From Rhynchonema sp. JSB1_4 (lineage: Eukaryota > Nematoda > Chromadorea > Monhysterida > Xyalidae), in the NCBI GenBank assembly GCA_030248065.1, contig JASAMV010006783.1:1-64000 (forward strand): a stretch of 64,000 nucleotides of DNA. The letters run 5' to 3'. Both the position numbers and the translations under genes were made by a program. The notes beneath the pieces were generated by a model. The model made no database searches and was not told the origin of the DNA. It worked only from the letters and a program-made list of their open reading frames with translations. Shown here one piece after another: positions 20,101 through 33,240 of this stretch (its first letter is position 1; every line of letters starts with the position of its first letter).

Positions 20101-23100
20101 TCGAAAAATATAACAATTTCAGTGCAAAATTTGTTCGAAGTGACGAGAGTGCTCTTGAAGAGTGTTGAAGTCAGTCGAAAACACTTGGTTTACACTCTTT
20201 TTGGCCCATTTTAGGCCGGTTAATTTTTGTGCTCGGCCCAATTTTTCACTGAAATCGAAAAACTCATCGGCTTTGCATTACAATTTTTTGGAAAAACTGG
20301 AATAAAGTACCGATATTTTTCCGATCAAAAATCGAAAAGGTACCCGCGGAAAAATAAATGGAAAAGTATTCGGGTCTCGGAAAAAAAACGGTTTTTTTTC
20401 GGTTTTTTTTCCGGAAAAAAAACCGGTTTTTTTTCCGCCTGCCAGTATAGGTTGACCCCGGCAATTACGCTTGAAAAGCTGTGTTCTGTTGTGTACGCAA
20501 TCTTAAACAACGTTTGACACAACAACACAGCCTTACCATACCAGTAATCGGAGGTGGGAATCGGGCCGGGTTCCCTCCTCGGCCCGACGAGGTGAGGTCC
20601 TGGGGTCGGCCCGGCCCGGCCCGATTTTTTTCGGGCCGACTTTCTCTGATATGTTGACGAAAATTTCTTGGTGCAAAAATTACAGTTTTTTTGTTTAAAT
20701 ACCTGAAAATCATAGAAGTCGGTCCTAAGCTGCTGAATCGCAAGAAATTAAAAGCCGGCCCAGCGCGGCCCGATTCCCACCTCTGCCACAAATCTAATCT
20801 GTGCTGCGGTGACGGCTGGGGTGGAGTTCTATTACCGTATTGTCGGAAATAGAACCCCCATTAATTGACCCCCCATTAATAGCACCCCACCCGAACTTTC
20901 ACCGTACCACATTAGTGGTGCGGTAGTAGGGCTGTGTTGTTGTGTCAAACGTTGTTTAAGCTTGCGTACACAACAGAATACAGCTTTTTAAGCATAATTG
21001 CCGCTGTTGAAGTTAGAAAATACCGAAAACAAGCCATTTTTATGGGCATTATTAACAATAATTTTTTTCGTCGGGGGCCAAATGAAAAATATAACCCCCA
21101 ATAATTGACCCCCCCATAAATTGAACCCCCCAAATGACCCCAGTGAAAAAGTAGACTCCCCCGGGTTCTATTTCCGACAATACGGTAATGGGGGGATCAA
21201 TTAATGGGGGGTTGGTTCTATTTCCTACAATACGGTACCCAAACCCAACCCCCACTTCACGTTCAAGACGACGAGAAACGTCACTTTTTTATTTCGTTTT
21301 CAGCAATGCATCTTACTGAAGACGTGAAATCCGATGGAGCTTCGACTGCGTTGAGTAAGTCAGTCGAGTCGACGAAATCGCCAGCCACTGCGGTGCTCGA
21401 GGAAATGGACACGAATGAAAAGCTAAATGATGATGACTCGCCCGAATCGACTGTAAAACCGAGTGACAAGGGTGTGATGTGCAACGGCAGCAATGGAGAA
21501 GCGGTGCAGGCAAGCGGCTCGCCGAATGGCCCGTCCAATAGTGTGGGTGATTGCTTGTTTTGTTGTTTTCATCTCAAAAAATACCAGCTTTCTTGGGTCA
21601 GCTATCTACCGACAGTCAACACATTTCGGGTCCCAATCTATGTATCGTCAACTAGGGTTAGAGGTCGGGGGGTGGGGGTACCCGATACCCGACATCTGAG
21701 AAAAAACTCGACACGCGACAGTTGCAAAAAAACCCGACACCCGACATCTAGTTTTTGAAAAAAAACCCGACACCTGTTTTGGACCAAAAACAGGCAAATT
21801 CTTTGCAATTTTTTGGCTTAAGTTACTGAATTCAAGTATTTTCACACGAAATAAACACCAAAATATCACATCCTGCGTCTTCGGAAACATTTGGTCAGAA
21901 GAAAATTTTCTCTCAAAATTCTTCTCTCAGCAAAACCTGTTTTGAACCGTTAGTGTCGGGTCCGGGTGTCGGTCCCAAAAAACCCGGCACAAGACATCTG
22001 GAGGTACCCGACACCTACACTTTTGGCACCCGACAGCGGACACCCGACATCTCTCTAACCCTATCGTCAACACCCTGACCAAGTACTACACTTATAGTTG
22101 CAGGTGAAAAAACGGTTTTTTCCTGAAAAAATCCGCGGCGGGTAGGGTACGGGTAGGAGGGAAGATTTTTTTGGGGCGGGAAGTGTACCACACAATTTTT
22201 TCGGATGCCTTACCTTCTATGTGCTGTAAGGCACATATATCGTGCTCAGCGCCCATTTCTTGCAGTTTTAGGGGTTTCGGTTAAAATTTGGACATTTTTG
22301 ACCAAAAAAATAGGCATTTTGAGGGTAAATTTCAAATCTTATCTGGGTACAGAAAAATTTCGTGAAAAAAGACCGATGTCGGCCAAAAAATCGGTTTTTT
22401 CCACCCGCAAATATGTTTCAGCAGAAATCCGGTGATGACACAGCCAAAGCCGATGCCGCGAGCACCCCACAAGCCAATGGATCTGCACATGAAGCATCAT
22501 CAAATGGGTCAACGACCAGCAGTTCGGGTGATTCGGATAGTGATGACGATAGCTCGGTGGGTCATTAGAAAAACCATAATCATAAATCGTCTAACCAGGG
22601 GGTAACGGTAACGATAGAAACGGTTAAAAACCCGTGTTCTAGCTCTTAGCTCCAGTGTAGTTCCTGGGGGGAGTAGGGTTAGAGAGATGTCGGGTGTCGG
22701 CTGTCGGGTGTCGGGTGCCAAAAAAGTGCAGGTGTCGGGTGTCGTTTTTTTGGGACCCGACACTTACGGTTCAAAACAGCAGTTTTGCCGAGAAAAGAAT
22801 TTTGAGAAAAAATTTTCTTTGAACCAAATGTTTCCGAAGACGCAGAATGTGACATTTTGGTGTCTATTTCGTGTGAAAATACTTGAATTCAGTCACTTGA
22901 TCCAAAAAATCGCACTAATAATGCGAAGGAGCAAAAAATTTGCATGTTTTTGGTCCAAAAACAGGTGTCGGGTGTCGGTTTTTTCCAAAAACTAGATGTC
23001 GGGTGTCGGTTTTTTGGAACTGTCGGGTGTCGGCTTTTTTCTCAAATGTCGGGTGTCGGGTATTTATAGATGTCGGGTGTCGGCTGTCGTTTGGCATAAA

Positions 23101-26100
23101 ATGAGTGATTTTTAGTTTAATGTCGTCAAAAATCGCCAAACTACCCTTTTATTGAGATTTTTTTCCAAAAAGGGGCAAAAATTAGCCAAAGGGGGTACCG
23201 CCTGTTCCTCCTCCGGACCAGGAACTACACTGCCTAGCTCCCATCATGCTTGTCATCTAAAAAAATTAAGGCAAGCGCCATGCACATGTTATGCCGGTGT
23301 TATGAGCTCATACGCCTCAAGTTTCGACTTATTGTGCAGTTTAGTATGAAAAAAGTTGAAATAATTGCCTTCGGCTTCGGCGCCTTTTCAGCGTTACAAA
23401 TAAAATCCGTCATCGTCATCACAGCTCAAGCAATCATCGATCACCGATGCACGCTTGTATTCTCGCAATTGTATTTGTTGTTTGCAGTCGAGCGGCGACG
23501 ATGCAGTGCTGTTAGAGGATGGCAACACAGTTGATGGTGTGCTCGATGACACAAGTGCTGATGCTGTGAGTGGCACTGTGCTGGACGCCACATCACGGTC
23601 ACAACAGAATGACGTGGTCACAGAGGTGGATGTGTATGAAGAGGAGGACCAAGGTTCGGTTCGAACATTTCATTGCTGCACAACTGACTCGTATATTTTT
23701 TCAGTGAAGTCATCAGCGGCTTTCCGTCTTTGCGTCAATCTCTCAACCGAAATAAAAATTTGCATCTTTTTTCAGTTGACCGCAATTCGGTGTCGGCATT
23801 TTTCGGTGATGATGACGGTATTGTTGATGATCGGGCACAAGCTGGTGTGTAATGTTTTTAACTTTGCATTTTTGTACTTTTTTAACTTTCGATCGCCTAC
23901 GTAATCACATTGCACGTCACACAGGCGGTGGTTCAAGTGATAGCGATGATCCCGATGAGATTTCGAGTGCATTATTGGACGACACATCAATGATGGACGA
24001 CCAGCCATCGACGTCCGTGCGTCGACCGACAATGGGTGATGATGAAGTGATCGTGTTGGATGATGAAAGTGGCGATGTGAGTGGTTGTTCTGGAAAATAA
24101 TCGTTCTAATTCAGCTTCGTAAGGGTGTCAGACCTTTTTGTGAACGCAGCTTCAACTATACTTGCGTATTTTTCCGCAAAATATATTTTTGGAAAAAAAA
24201 CCGTTTTTTTCCGGAAAAAAGCCGTTTTTTTTCCAAATATTTTTCCAGTACTTAAGGATACCCATGGTCCAAAAACGCCTATTTTGGAGAAAATTTGATC
24301 GGGAAATGGCCTGAAACAGGTTAAAAATGCACTTGCAGATTAAAAAGTGCTCGTTTTGAACTGTTTAGCACCGATTTACATTGGTTTTGACGACATCCTT
24401 TTGCAACCTTTGAAAATATCTCGAAAATTTTTGAAAAAAAAACCGTTTTTTTTCAAAAGTTGCCACTTGGAAAAATTTCCGGAAAAATAAAAACGTATTT
24501 TTCCGGGCCTCGGAAAAAAACGGTTTTTTTTCGTTTTTTTTGAAAAAAACGGTTTTTTTCCGGCCCGCAAGTATAGCTTCAACCAAACCAGCACTCGTTG
24601 GCGAATAGAAGGTGTTTCGACCAGTTGTTGACAATTGCGTTTCAATTTTGACGTTTCACCTGCATTCTAGAATTTTCTTATTTCTAGGTGCAATACAAAT
24701 CTTACCTGGATGCTGATAGCGCTACAATGCAAAGTTAAAGAAACTGAAACTTATTAAATCACACTTTTATCATGCTTCAGGAAAAGTCCCCCAGACCATC
24801 ATCGAGCACACAGCAGCAGCGAGCCAACAAACGCAAACAGTCGTTTGATAATGAAAACTCGAATGAAGGTCCGTCTTCGAATAAAAGTGCGAAGAGCAGT
24901 TCCACCTCGGATGAGGAGGAGGAGGAAGATGACGAGGAAGAAGAAGGAGAAGAAAGAGAAGATGATGAAGGCGACGCAGACGACGACGAAAAGACGGAAG
25001 GAGATGCTGAAAAGAAGGATGTTGGAGATGATAAAGAAGAAAATGGTGGAAATGAAGGTATGTTAGTCTTTGTTTCGTTGTTCAGTTTTGCACACATGCA
25101 TCCGTGCATGTTATACGCATTGCAAGTAACGTGTTATGATAGACCTAAGGCCGGCTTTCACCTCCTCGGGGTCCCGTTCTGTAAAATATTTGCTTCAGTC
25201 GCCCAAACGATGGTATAATACACCACCACCATTCTGACTGTAAAACGAATGGTACAAAAGTCGCTGTGGGGTTTTCGTTCTTTGTTTTCCATAATTGTGT
25301 CACAATTCACATACCGAGTTACTAATGAGTGAGTACGGCACGGTTCCTGACTGATGCCGTTGTGAAGCAAGAAGAATGGTATTTTTACCACCGTTTTTTG
25401 GCGTGGGCGTAGACAGGATTCCAAATAAAATTTTTCAATAATTTGCTAAATACAACAGTCACACAATGCTCTCGCATCCCTTTTTTAGTTGGAGGTACAA
25501 TACCATGAGTTGATTACGATTCGAAAAGCGAATTTTGTATTTATTGTTTTATGAATTTCAGAAGGCGATGATGGTGCAGTAAAGTCGACCAAAACGACAG
25601 CGGGCGACGGCGGCGAAAGCACCACGAGTGGCAAGAACAGTCGTGCCGAACATTCCGGCTATTCCCTGCGCCGCAGTCCGCGCAAGCACGCACCCACACA
25701 ACTGACACCGACTGCGTCAACGTCGAAAAAGAAGAAAACTGACAAAGATAAACAGACCGACAAAGATAAGAACAGGAAAAAGGAGGATAGAGAAAAGAAG
25801 AAGAACAAAGAGAAGAAGAGGGAAGAAAAGCCCGAGAAACCAAAGAAAGTGATCAAACCGATCGATGTGAATGATCTGTTGGAGCGATTCATTGCCGAAT
25901 TCTGGAACAAATCCGAACCTGAGCCGTCGACATCGAAAGTTGCTGAAACATCGTCTTCGAATGAACAACAACAAGCGATAAAGGACGGGGACAACAAGAC
26001 GATAAAAATGGAGGAGGATACAAATAATGTTGAGGAGAGAAAGGAGGAATCTGACAACAAAATGGACGTTACTGAAAACACGGAGGACAAAACGGAATCT

Positions 26101-29100
26101 GTAGCAGACGCGACACCGACCAAAGAGACCAAGGACGACAATATTCACAGAAAAGACGACGAAAAATTGACCAAATCGAAATCTGACGAACCAAAAACTG
26201 AAACGGAAATGGAGCAGCCTGATTCTTCCGAAGAACAGTCATCCGCATCAAAATCGTCAAAATCAGAAAGTGACTCGGCTGTGGAGAATGGTCAAAAAGA
26301 ATCTAGCACAGAGCAAAAAGCAGTGGTCACAACAACGGACACAAAAACTGCAACGTCAGATGCCGCAACAACCACACAAGCAATCACCACTCCCACGCCT
26401 GCACCACCAACAACTGTCACAAGTGCCGGTGTGAGATTAGCGAATGGCACATTTGCGAGGGCTGTCATACCCACGAGAATCACTAATGCCAGTGCCGATG
26501 CCAAGTCAATGCCGGAGCTATATAGACAGGTCGGTTTATCATTTTTGATATTGGATTAAAGACCTTGAATTTTTGAAATTCAATGTTGTGCGATAATTCA
26601 GGCGAAATTCACCACGTTATTCCGCGAGTACCTGATGCGTGAGGCGCGTAGCAATATAGATGGAATGGATGCCATGCTCAAATCGGACACCATACGCTTG
26701 CCCACCATTCTCACAACACCACCGTCACAGGTAACGACAGATTTGTTGTGTTCTAGGGGTGCGCGAACTTGACGGATGTATGTCATCTGCCACACAGTTA
26801 GACTGAACATTTTCCGCCGTTGACATTAGTGACATTTATGTAAATATCGAGGTATCCTCAAAAGCTCAATACAAGCGACGCGGTTACTTGACCGCCGCAG
26901 CAACACCGTGGCATAGGCCGGTTTCACAATGCATGCGGGTTACGGGTCAGTGTTTTTGGCATTTAGAAACGCTCAGGTAAGATACTCACACATAATTTTG
27001 GTATCAGGGAATGTGCCTCCTTTGCCTGGATTCTTCCGCAAAGTATGCGTTTAGACTGTCGTCTTTAGCCGTCACCGGATCTAATTTACCGCCAACCCGC
27101 ATCACTTTTTGCGGGTTAGCGGAAAATGTGGCCTGCTGATGTTTCAGAGTGTTCGCATAGAAAACAAAAGTAACCAGCATGTCAAGCTCAATGTCCTAAT
27201 CACAACGGTACCAGAGCTACGAGGAAGTGACTCCTGTATCCGCCGCTACACTCGAAAAATCCCGACCCGCACTCGCACCCGCATGCATTGTCAAACCGGC
27301 CATATCACCGGCAACACAGGGGTTGTATGTCGCGGTGCATCTGCGTGGTTGAAAGATAATTACTAGTGTTTTCCTTGTTGCAGGCCGTTGATCTGCTAAT
27401 CGGTCATGACACAGTGGCCGAAGGTGTACAGAAACTGCGACAAGAACTGTTCGGCACGTCACTGTCCCCGATGACCGAGGCCGAACGAAGGGACAGGGCC
27501 ATATTCCAAATGAACAATGATGCGCCTGCATTCACGTACTCGACGTTCATGTTGGGATTGGATTTGGTGCAGGTATGAGTTCGGGTAGTTGAGTTTGAGT
27601 CATTCTGTAGCAGAATTCACCAACCTAGAAAAATTGTTGATGAAAACAATTCGCGACTGATATCAGTCACAACGTCGTAGACTGACGTTCAATCAAGGCG
27701 TATCGAAATATGATTTTTCAGGAGCGCGTCTACAGCGACGTTCTAAATACGAGACACAACATTTTCACCTACAATCGTAGTCAAGAAGATTATGAACGCA
27801 TCTGTTCGCAGTTAAGACCGGTTGGTGACGTGTGTGTGTGTGTTGTCATTTATTATCAATTTTAATTTATTGATCATGACTTTCATTTGCTTGCAGCTGC
27901 TCTCTGAACTGCGTGAAAAGAACGAGCCTTTCAATGAACGTTCCAAACTGAAATCCTGCAATCTGAAGTGGTGTCGCTTTCAAACGTCGTCAATTGTGGT
28001 GCGTCGAATTGTGTCAATCAATTTTATTGATTATCAACCTCAATAAAAAATATGTTTTTTGTCATGCAGATGCTTGATCAACACCATCGAATGGACCACC
28101 AGCAACACGGTCGTTTCTATTGTTGTCATTGTGACTACGCCTGTACGGCGTGGGAAAGGATGCACAAACATTACGGGTTGGTGTAGTTTTTTTAGAGAGT
28201 GTGTCTCTCACAGCATTTTACTCAATGCATTTCGTTGTTGTTGTTGAGCTTCGAAGTCCAAAGTCGGTTTCAAACCTGATCATCGGTCTTGTCTTCGTGA
28301 CGTTACTGCAGTTCATTTTCAGTATACTGTACATACATATACTCTGGCAATTCTTTTGGGAGAAACTCCTGATTCGTAGAGCGCATCATGCGTGCATTGG
28401 CTACAGAGGTCACTTGACCGCTATAGCCAGTGCACGCATCATGCGCATTACGGATCAGGCACGCGTTTGAAAAGTTTCTCCCAAAAGAATTGTCAGAGTA
28501 TAGGTGGTATAAAAGAGAGTCACGTGACCAAGGTACATCCGATCCGATCACCAGGCTTGACAGCACCTTGAATGATTGGACATTAAAACTAACTATGAAG
28601 CGTTAAACGAAACATTTCCACTTGTTACTCGTTGCAGCGAAGACCACGGCATCGAAGCACAACGGGAGCCGAAAGAGAAACGTTGGGGTTGTACGATCTG
28701 TGATGAAATGTTCGATACAAAATCCGTGCAAATGAGCCACATTAAGGAGTGTAGGAAGGCAATGTGGTTCGTATTATTGTTGGGCTGGGTTGAAAGTTTT
28801 TTGAAACGGTGCATATCATAGCTGTTGTGGCTGTGGGTGCGTGTATTTTGAACTGAATGAAGATTTACTCGTTTACGGTTTTTTACCGGCGTGATGGGGT
28901 TCTGCCCGAGCGCTGACAAATGACTACCTGCTTTGAATTCCAGTCTTACAGTCTCGAAACAGGTTTTAAATCGCCAACCCTGGCTAATGCGGTCGCCCCG
29001 TTTGCTACGATACCGCTGTTGAAATCCTGATACTCGGACTATTGCAACACCTATCGAGTCTTGATGCCGCACCCTGCATACCAAATTGTTCGCTTCAGGT

Positions 29101-32100
29101 ACGGCCGACATCAGAACCCGATCCTGAAACCGACCGAATCTGATCGTGCCGCGTTCAACACTTGGTACTGGGATCGACCGTTCGGTGTGAGCACGTTGAA
29201 AGTCAAGGTGGGTGCTATTCAGTATGTTTATCGATTAGTCGATGTGATCTAATCAATTCGATAATCGCATTCATCAGTCGCCGTCTCCGATGAAGCCAAC
29301 AGGCAGTCAAGAGGCCGGCAAAGATGAGGAGCCAGAATGTCGACAGATGCGCGTGCAGATTGGCTCCGATGGAAAACTGATACCGAAAAGTGCGTGACTT
29401 TGGTTTTATTTTGAGTTTTTTTGTCACAAATCATGATAATTTTCTGTTTGCAGTTTTCGATCCACGAGTTTTGCTCGAAGAGCAGAGAGCGGCCGCATTG
29501 CGACAGGCCGGCACTTATGCGCACATGTATCGAAAGAATCAAAAGGTTCGTGTTTGCTTATGATCAAGATGACATGGAATGGAGGAGCGTATATACTGTT
29601 CCGCGTGTCTGCAGTTGACTGTTTTCACAGACGAGTGGTGTACCAGGTCATCGTCAGTGCGAGTGCACCAGATGGCCACATGCCACTCTGAAACAACATT
29701 CACGCATCGCTACTTTGCAGATGGTGGTACCCAGCAGTGGCAGTAGTGGTATGTCGCCCGCTGAGCGTCTTGCAGCACAAAATCGTTTTATGACGGCACC
29801 CATGTTGTCAACAAGGCATCCCGGTTCTGGTTGGTTCAAGTTTTTGAAACATTCCTGCCGGTATAAAACTTCGTGGTTGGATCGGATCTGTCATGGTTGG
29901 TTGGTTTATTGCTCTCAGTGACGCATAAAACCATGCACGTAAATTAGTGATAGAAGCACAGTTACAACCTGTCTGTCATGGTCATCTAAGTTTTGTAGGA
30001 CTGCTATTTCGAGATCTTCGCACTCCACCAATTTGACCAGCGTAAAACTTGTTTCCTGGCGCCTAAGTTGCTTTTATGCTGGTCGGAATCCCTAAATCCG
30101 CTCGAACTGGAAAATTCACGCAACCAAAACAGGATCGATTGGGACTGAAAAGATCACCAAATTTGAAAGCGACTAATCGGTCATATCAATCGATGTGCAG
30201 ATGAGTCTATTGTTTGCAGATCGCGCCACGCCCAACGAACTAGCCTTGCAACGTGCGGCATTATTGCGACAGAACACTCCCCCTGTGGGCGGTAGTCCGT
30301 CACCGTTTGGCGCACAACATCGGTCGCCCGGCATGAGATTCCAACAGCAGCAGCAACACGCTGCCTCACAGGTTGGTAATTGGGTTGGTACAGTATAGTT
30401 CCTGGCGCGGAGGGCTAGTAGGTGTTATCCAGCTGAAGGGAAGGGGATGACCATATTTTGGCTCAGTGATTTTTGAGGAATAGAATTTTCATATTTTTTG
30501 CCTTTTTTGAAAAAAAATCCTTATGTCGGATGGGTGCTTCGGCGATTTTTGACAGTTTTTACCCAGTTTTTAATCATTGTAATTTCGCAATGCTGTTTTC
30601 AAACGTTGAGATGTGAGTGCTTTTGGGTGGTGAAGATAATATGCTGGTCGTGCAAATCGCACGTAGCAATTTGTTAGTCCCACAACTAAACGTTCAAAAA
30701 ACAAAGCCCTAATATTGATGCAGGCCGCAGCACGCAGTCAGTCCTACAACAACACGCAGCCCCCGCCGTCAAGTCTGATTCAACAAATGGCAGCCAAATG
30801 TGGCCGATCCATCGGAGCATTGGAACAATTGATGCGCGCTGTGGTGAATGTGGATTTGTTGAATGATACGCAGAGGAAACGATTGACCGCGCAGCACACG
30901 TGTGAATTGTGCGATTTTGTGTGTCAGGGTGAGTGACGCAGCGGTGGTGGAATTGAAACGGGTTCACTGGTTTTGGAACACGCAATGAGAAATTTCTGCC
31001 AATGGGTGTCAGATTTGGTGATTTGGTTGTTTTTTCCTCGTGACTTTTGCCTTTGGGGTGTTTCGCGATTTGCTGATTACGGAGATACAGCTGCGCTGCT
31101 TTTTGCCAACATAAAATGTTACGCATAGACAATAGAAACAATATCTCTTTTGCTGTTTTCAATCCCGAATGGTTGAACCAGAACAAAAGAAAACAAGGTT
31201 TGATATTGCCTCAAAAACTTCAACCGAGGCAACTCCTCTACCAGAACAAGCGCAGTCACCCTGGCGACATTTCCTAACCCTTCCAGGCGTAATACTACTG
31301 TTGTTCCACATCCAAAACTCCCATCAGCTTCTTCTCCGTAAGTCGCCGCCCGAAATGATAAGTGGCGGACCGCCATTGGGTTGCAGTCGATGCGAAGCGC
31401 GATTTTGGACATACGAGGGACTGGAGAGGCATTTGGTGGGCTTTGGTTATGGCTGTTTTGTAAAAAAAAACTTCATGCGTTTGAACAAGCCGTGGTTTAC
31501 GCGAGCAAACCTGCTTGAGTGTGATACTGGTACATTCGCACTGATATTAGCTTCTGGAGCACCGCCCATCTGTGAAAACAGGTCGAAATGGACAACGGAC
31601 GACACAACTGCTATCTTGCGACTCCCTCAATACCAACGGTTTCAAATTGTTTTCGCTGCCTTTTCGTGTTTGCAACATCGTTTCTTCTTCGCAGGTGATG
31701 TTGCACGGTCTGGTGACCAATGACTTGCTGCAGAAAGCACAGCGACGACAGGACGGTGGTCGATGTGGCAAGTGTTCGAAGGTAACGAACTTGTGATTGA
31801 GATGACGTGAAACAAATATTGTCACGTTTCTGGCCAGTAGTCCAATCTTGGTCATGTTCAAGCAGCGGTAACGCATCGAGATTTACTGACAGTTTTTTAT
31901 TTCGACCAGCGTAAAGGTGGTTTATTGACATCCCGTGGCCGGTTTCACAAACGAGTCAAAGTGGGAATTGGGACAAAATGTCGAAATACGCGCGCTAAAG
32001 TAAAAACCTGACGTGTTTTCGTTGAGTGAAGCAGATTACGAATTGCCTCAATTCCTCTGATCGCATCGATCCATTTGATTGCAGCAATACGCGTTCAACC

Positions 32101-33203
32101 TGCTGCAACACCTGGTGCACGAGCACGAGATGAAGTTGTGCTCAGCCGAGATCGTCTATTCGTGCGATGTGTGTGCGTTCCGATGCAAGTCGTACATCAC
32201 GTTGGAGTCACATCTCACAACCGAACACCCGACGCTGCCCGCTGTGCAACGCGCACAACATTCGGTGCTCGAACCGACTGACGCTGCCATAGGTACCTAA
32301 CTGCTGTCGATCTTATGATCGGTTATGATCTGTCTGCTTCGCATGACTGTATTCAATTGCGTTTCGCTCTTTCAACCGCCATGAGATTTTTGTTGTTTGA
32401 AGCAATTGTGTTTGCGCAGGACCCAGCCATGTGTGTACCACGTAATTGATCACAATTGTTTTTCAGCGGCCACATATCAACGTATGGCATTAATGTCCGC
32501 ACAATCCAGTCAACCAGTCAGTTCTCCGCCGGTTGGTGTTTTGTTTGTTATTTTTTTCTCGGAAAAAGCATAATTTTGTAAGGTTAATTAACAGGCCCTG
32601 ATCCGAGCGCAACCGCCAAGCACCGCTGAACAATTGAAGAAGAAACTGGATTCAGTGCTGCACACGAACGTGACATCGGCCAAACATCGACCCGTTGTCG
32701 AACCTCCCAGACCAAAGAGGCCAGACAGTAATTCAAGGTTTGTCATTGTTGGTTGATTGGAGTGGATTAATTTTGTTTTGACATCAAGGTCAAGCTCGGT
32801 GATAAATCAGATCAGTTTTGACCTTGGTCACATCTGACATCTTTGTATCATTCCGTGATTTACTGGTTCGACCTGGATCGGTATCGGGGGGTATGCCGAT
32901 ACCCGATAGCCGATACTTGGAAAATGCCGAACCGATACCCGATACTTCGAAAATAGCCCGATACCCGGTAGTGCCAAAATACCAATAGAAACACCGCTAT
33001 TATAGCAAAACTGAGGTTTTTGGCAAGCATCGCGCGGGATTTTTTGAAATGGCCATTGAGTACTGTGCTCAACAATTTTTTTCAAAAAACCATGCACTAT
33101 TGGGAGGGCGACCGACCCCCCAAAAAAGAGAAAGAGCACACACAAAAAAAAAAAAAAAAAAAAAAAAAAAGAAACAAAAACAAAAAAAAAAAAACCCACA
33201 AAA

Positions 33204-33240
<37 letters not shown>

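Larger units (their letters stand above)
18497..20535 (+). mobile_element. Transposon copy F2, split by two later insertions (intron 1 of the MEP-1-like gene)
   Basis: The left end reads ACCGCACTGTCGGAAATAG. Segments 18497-18636, 19926-19989 and 20450-20535 together match, in reverse, the uninterrupted copy at 20834-21188. Two foreign pieces (18637-19925 and 19990-20449) interrupt it. The far end is missing. Confidence 0.75.

Noticed and set aside
25659..26148. Ser/Val/Phe-rich open frames on the minus strand
   Set aside because: They are antisense to the 968-bp acidic exon of the MEP-1-like gene; composition alone keeps them open.
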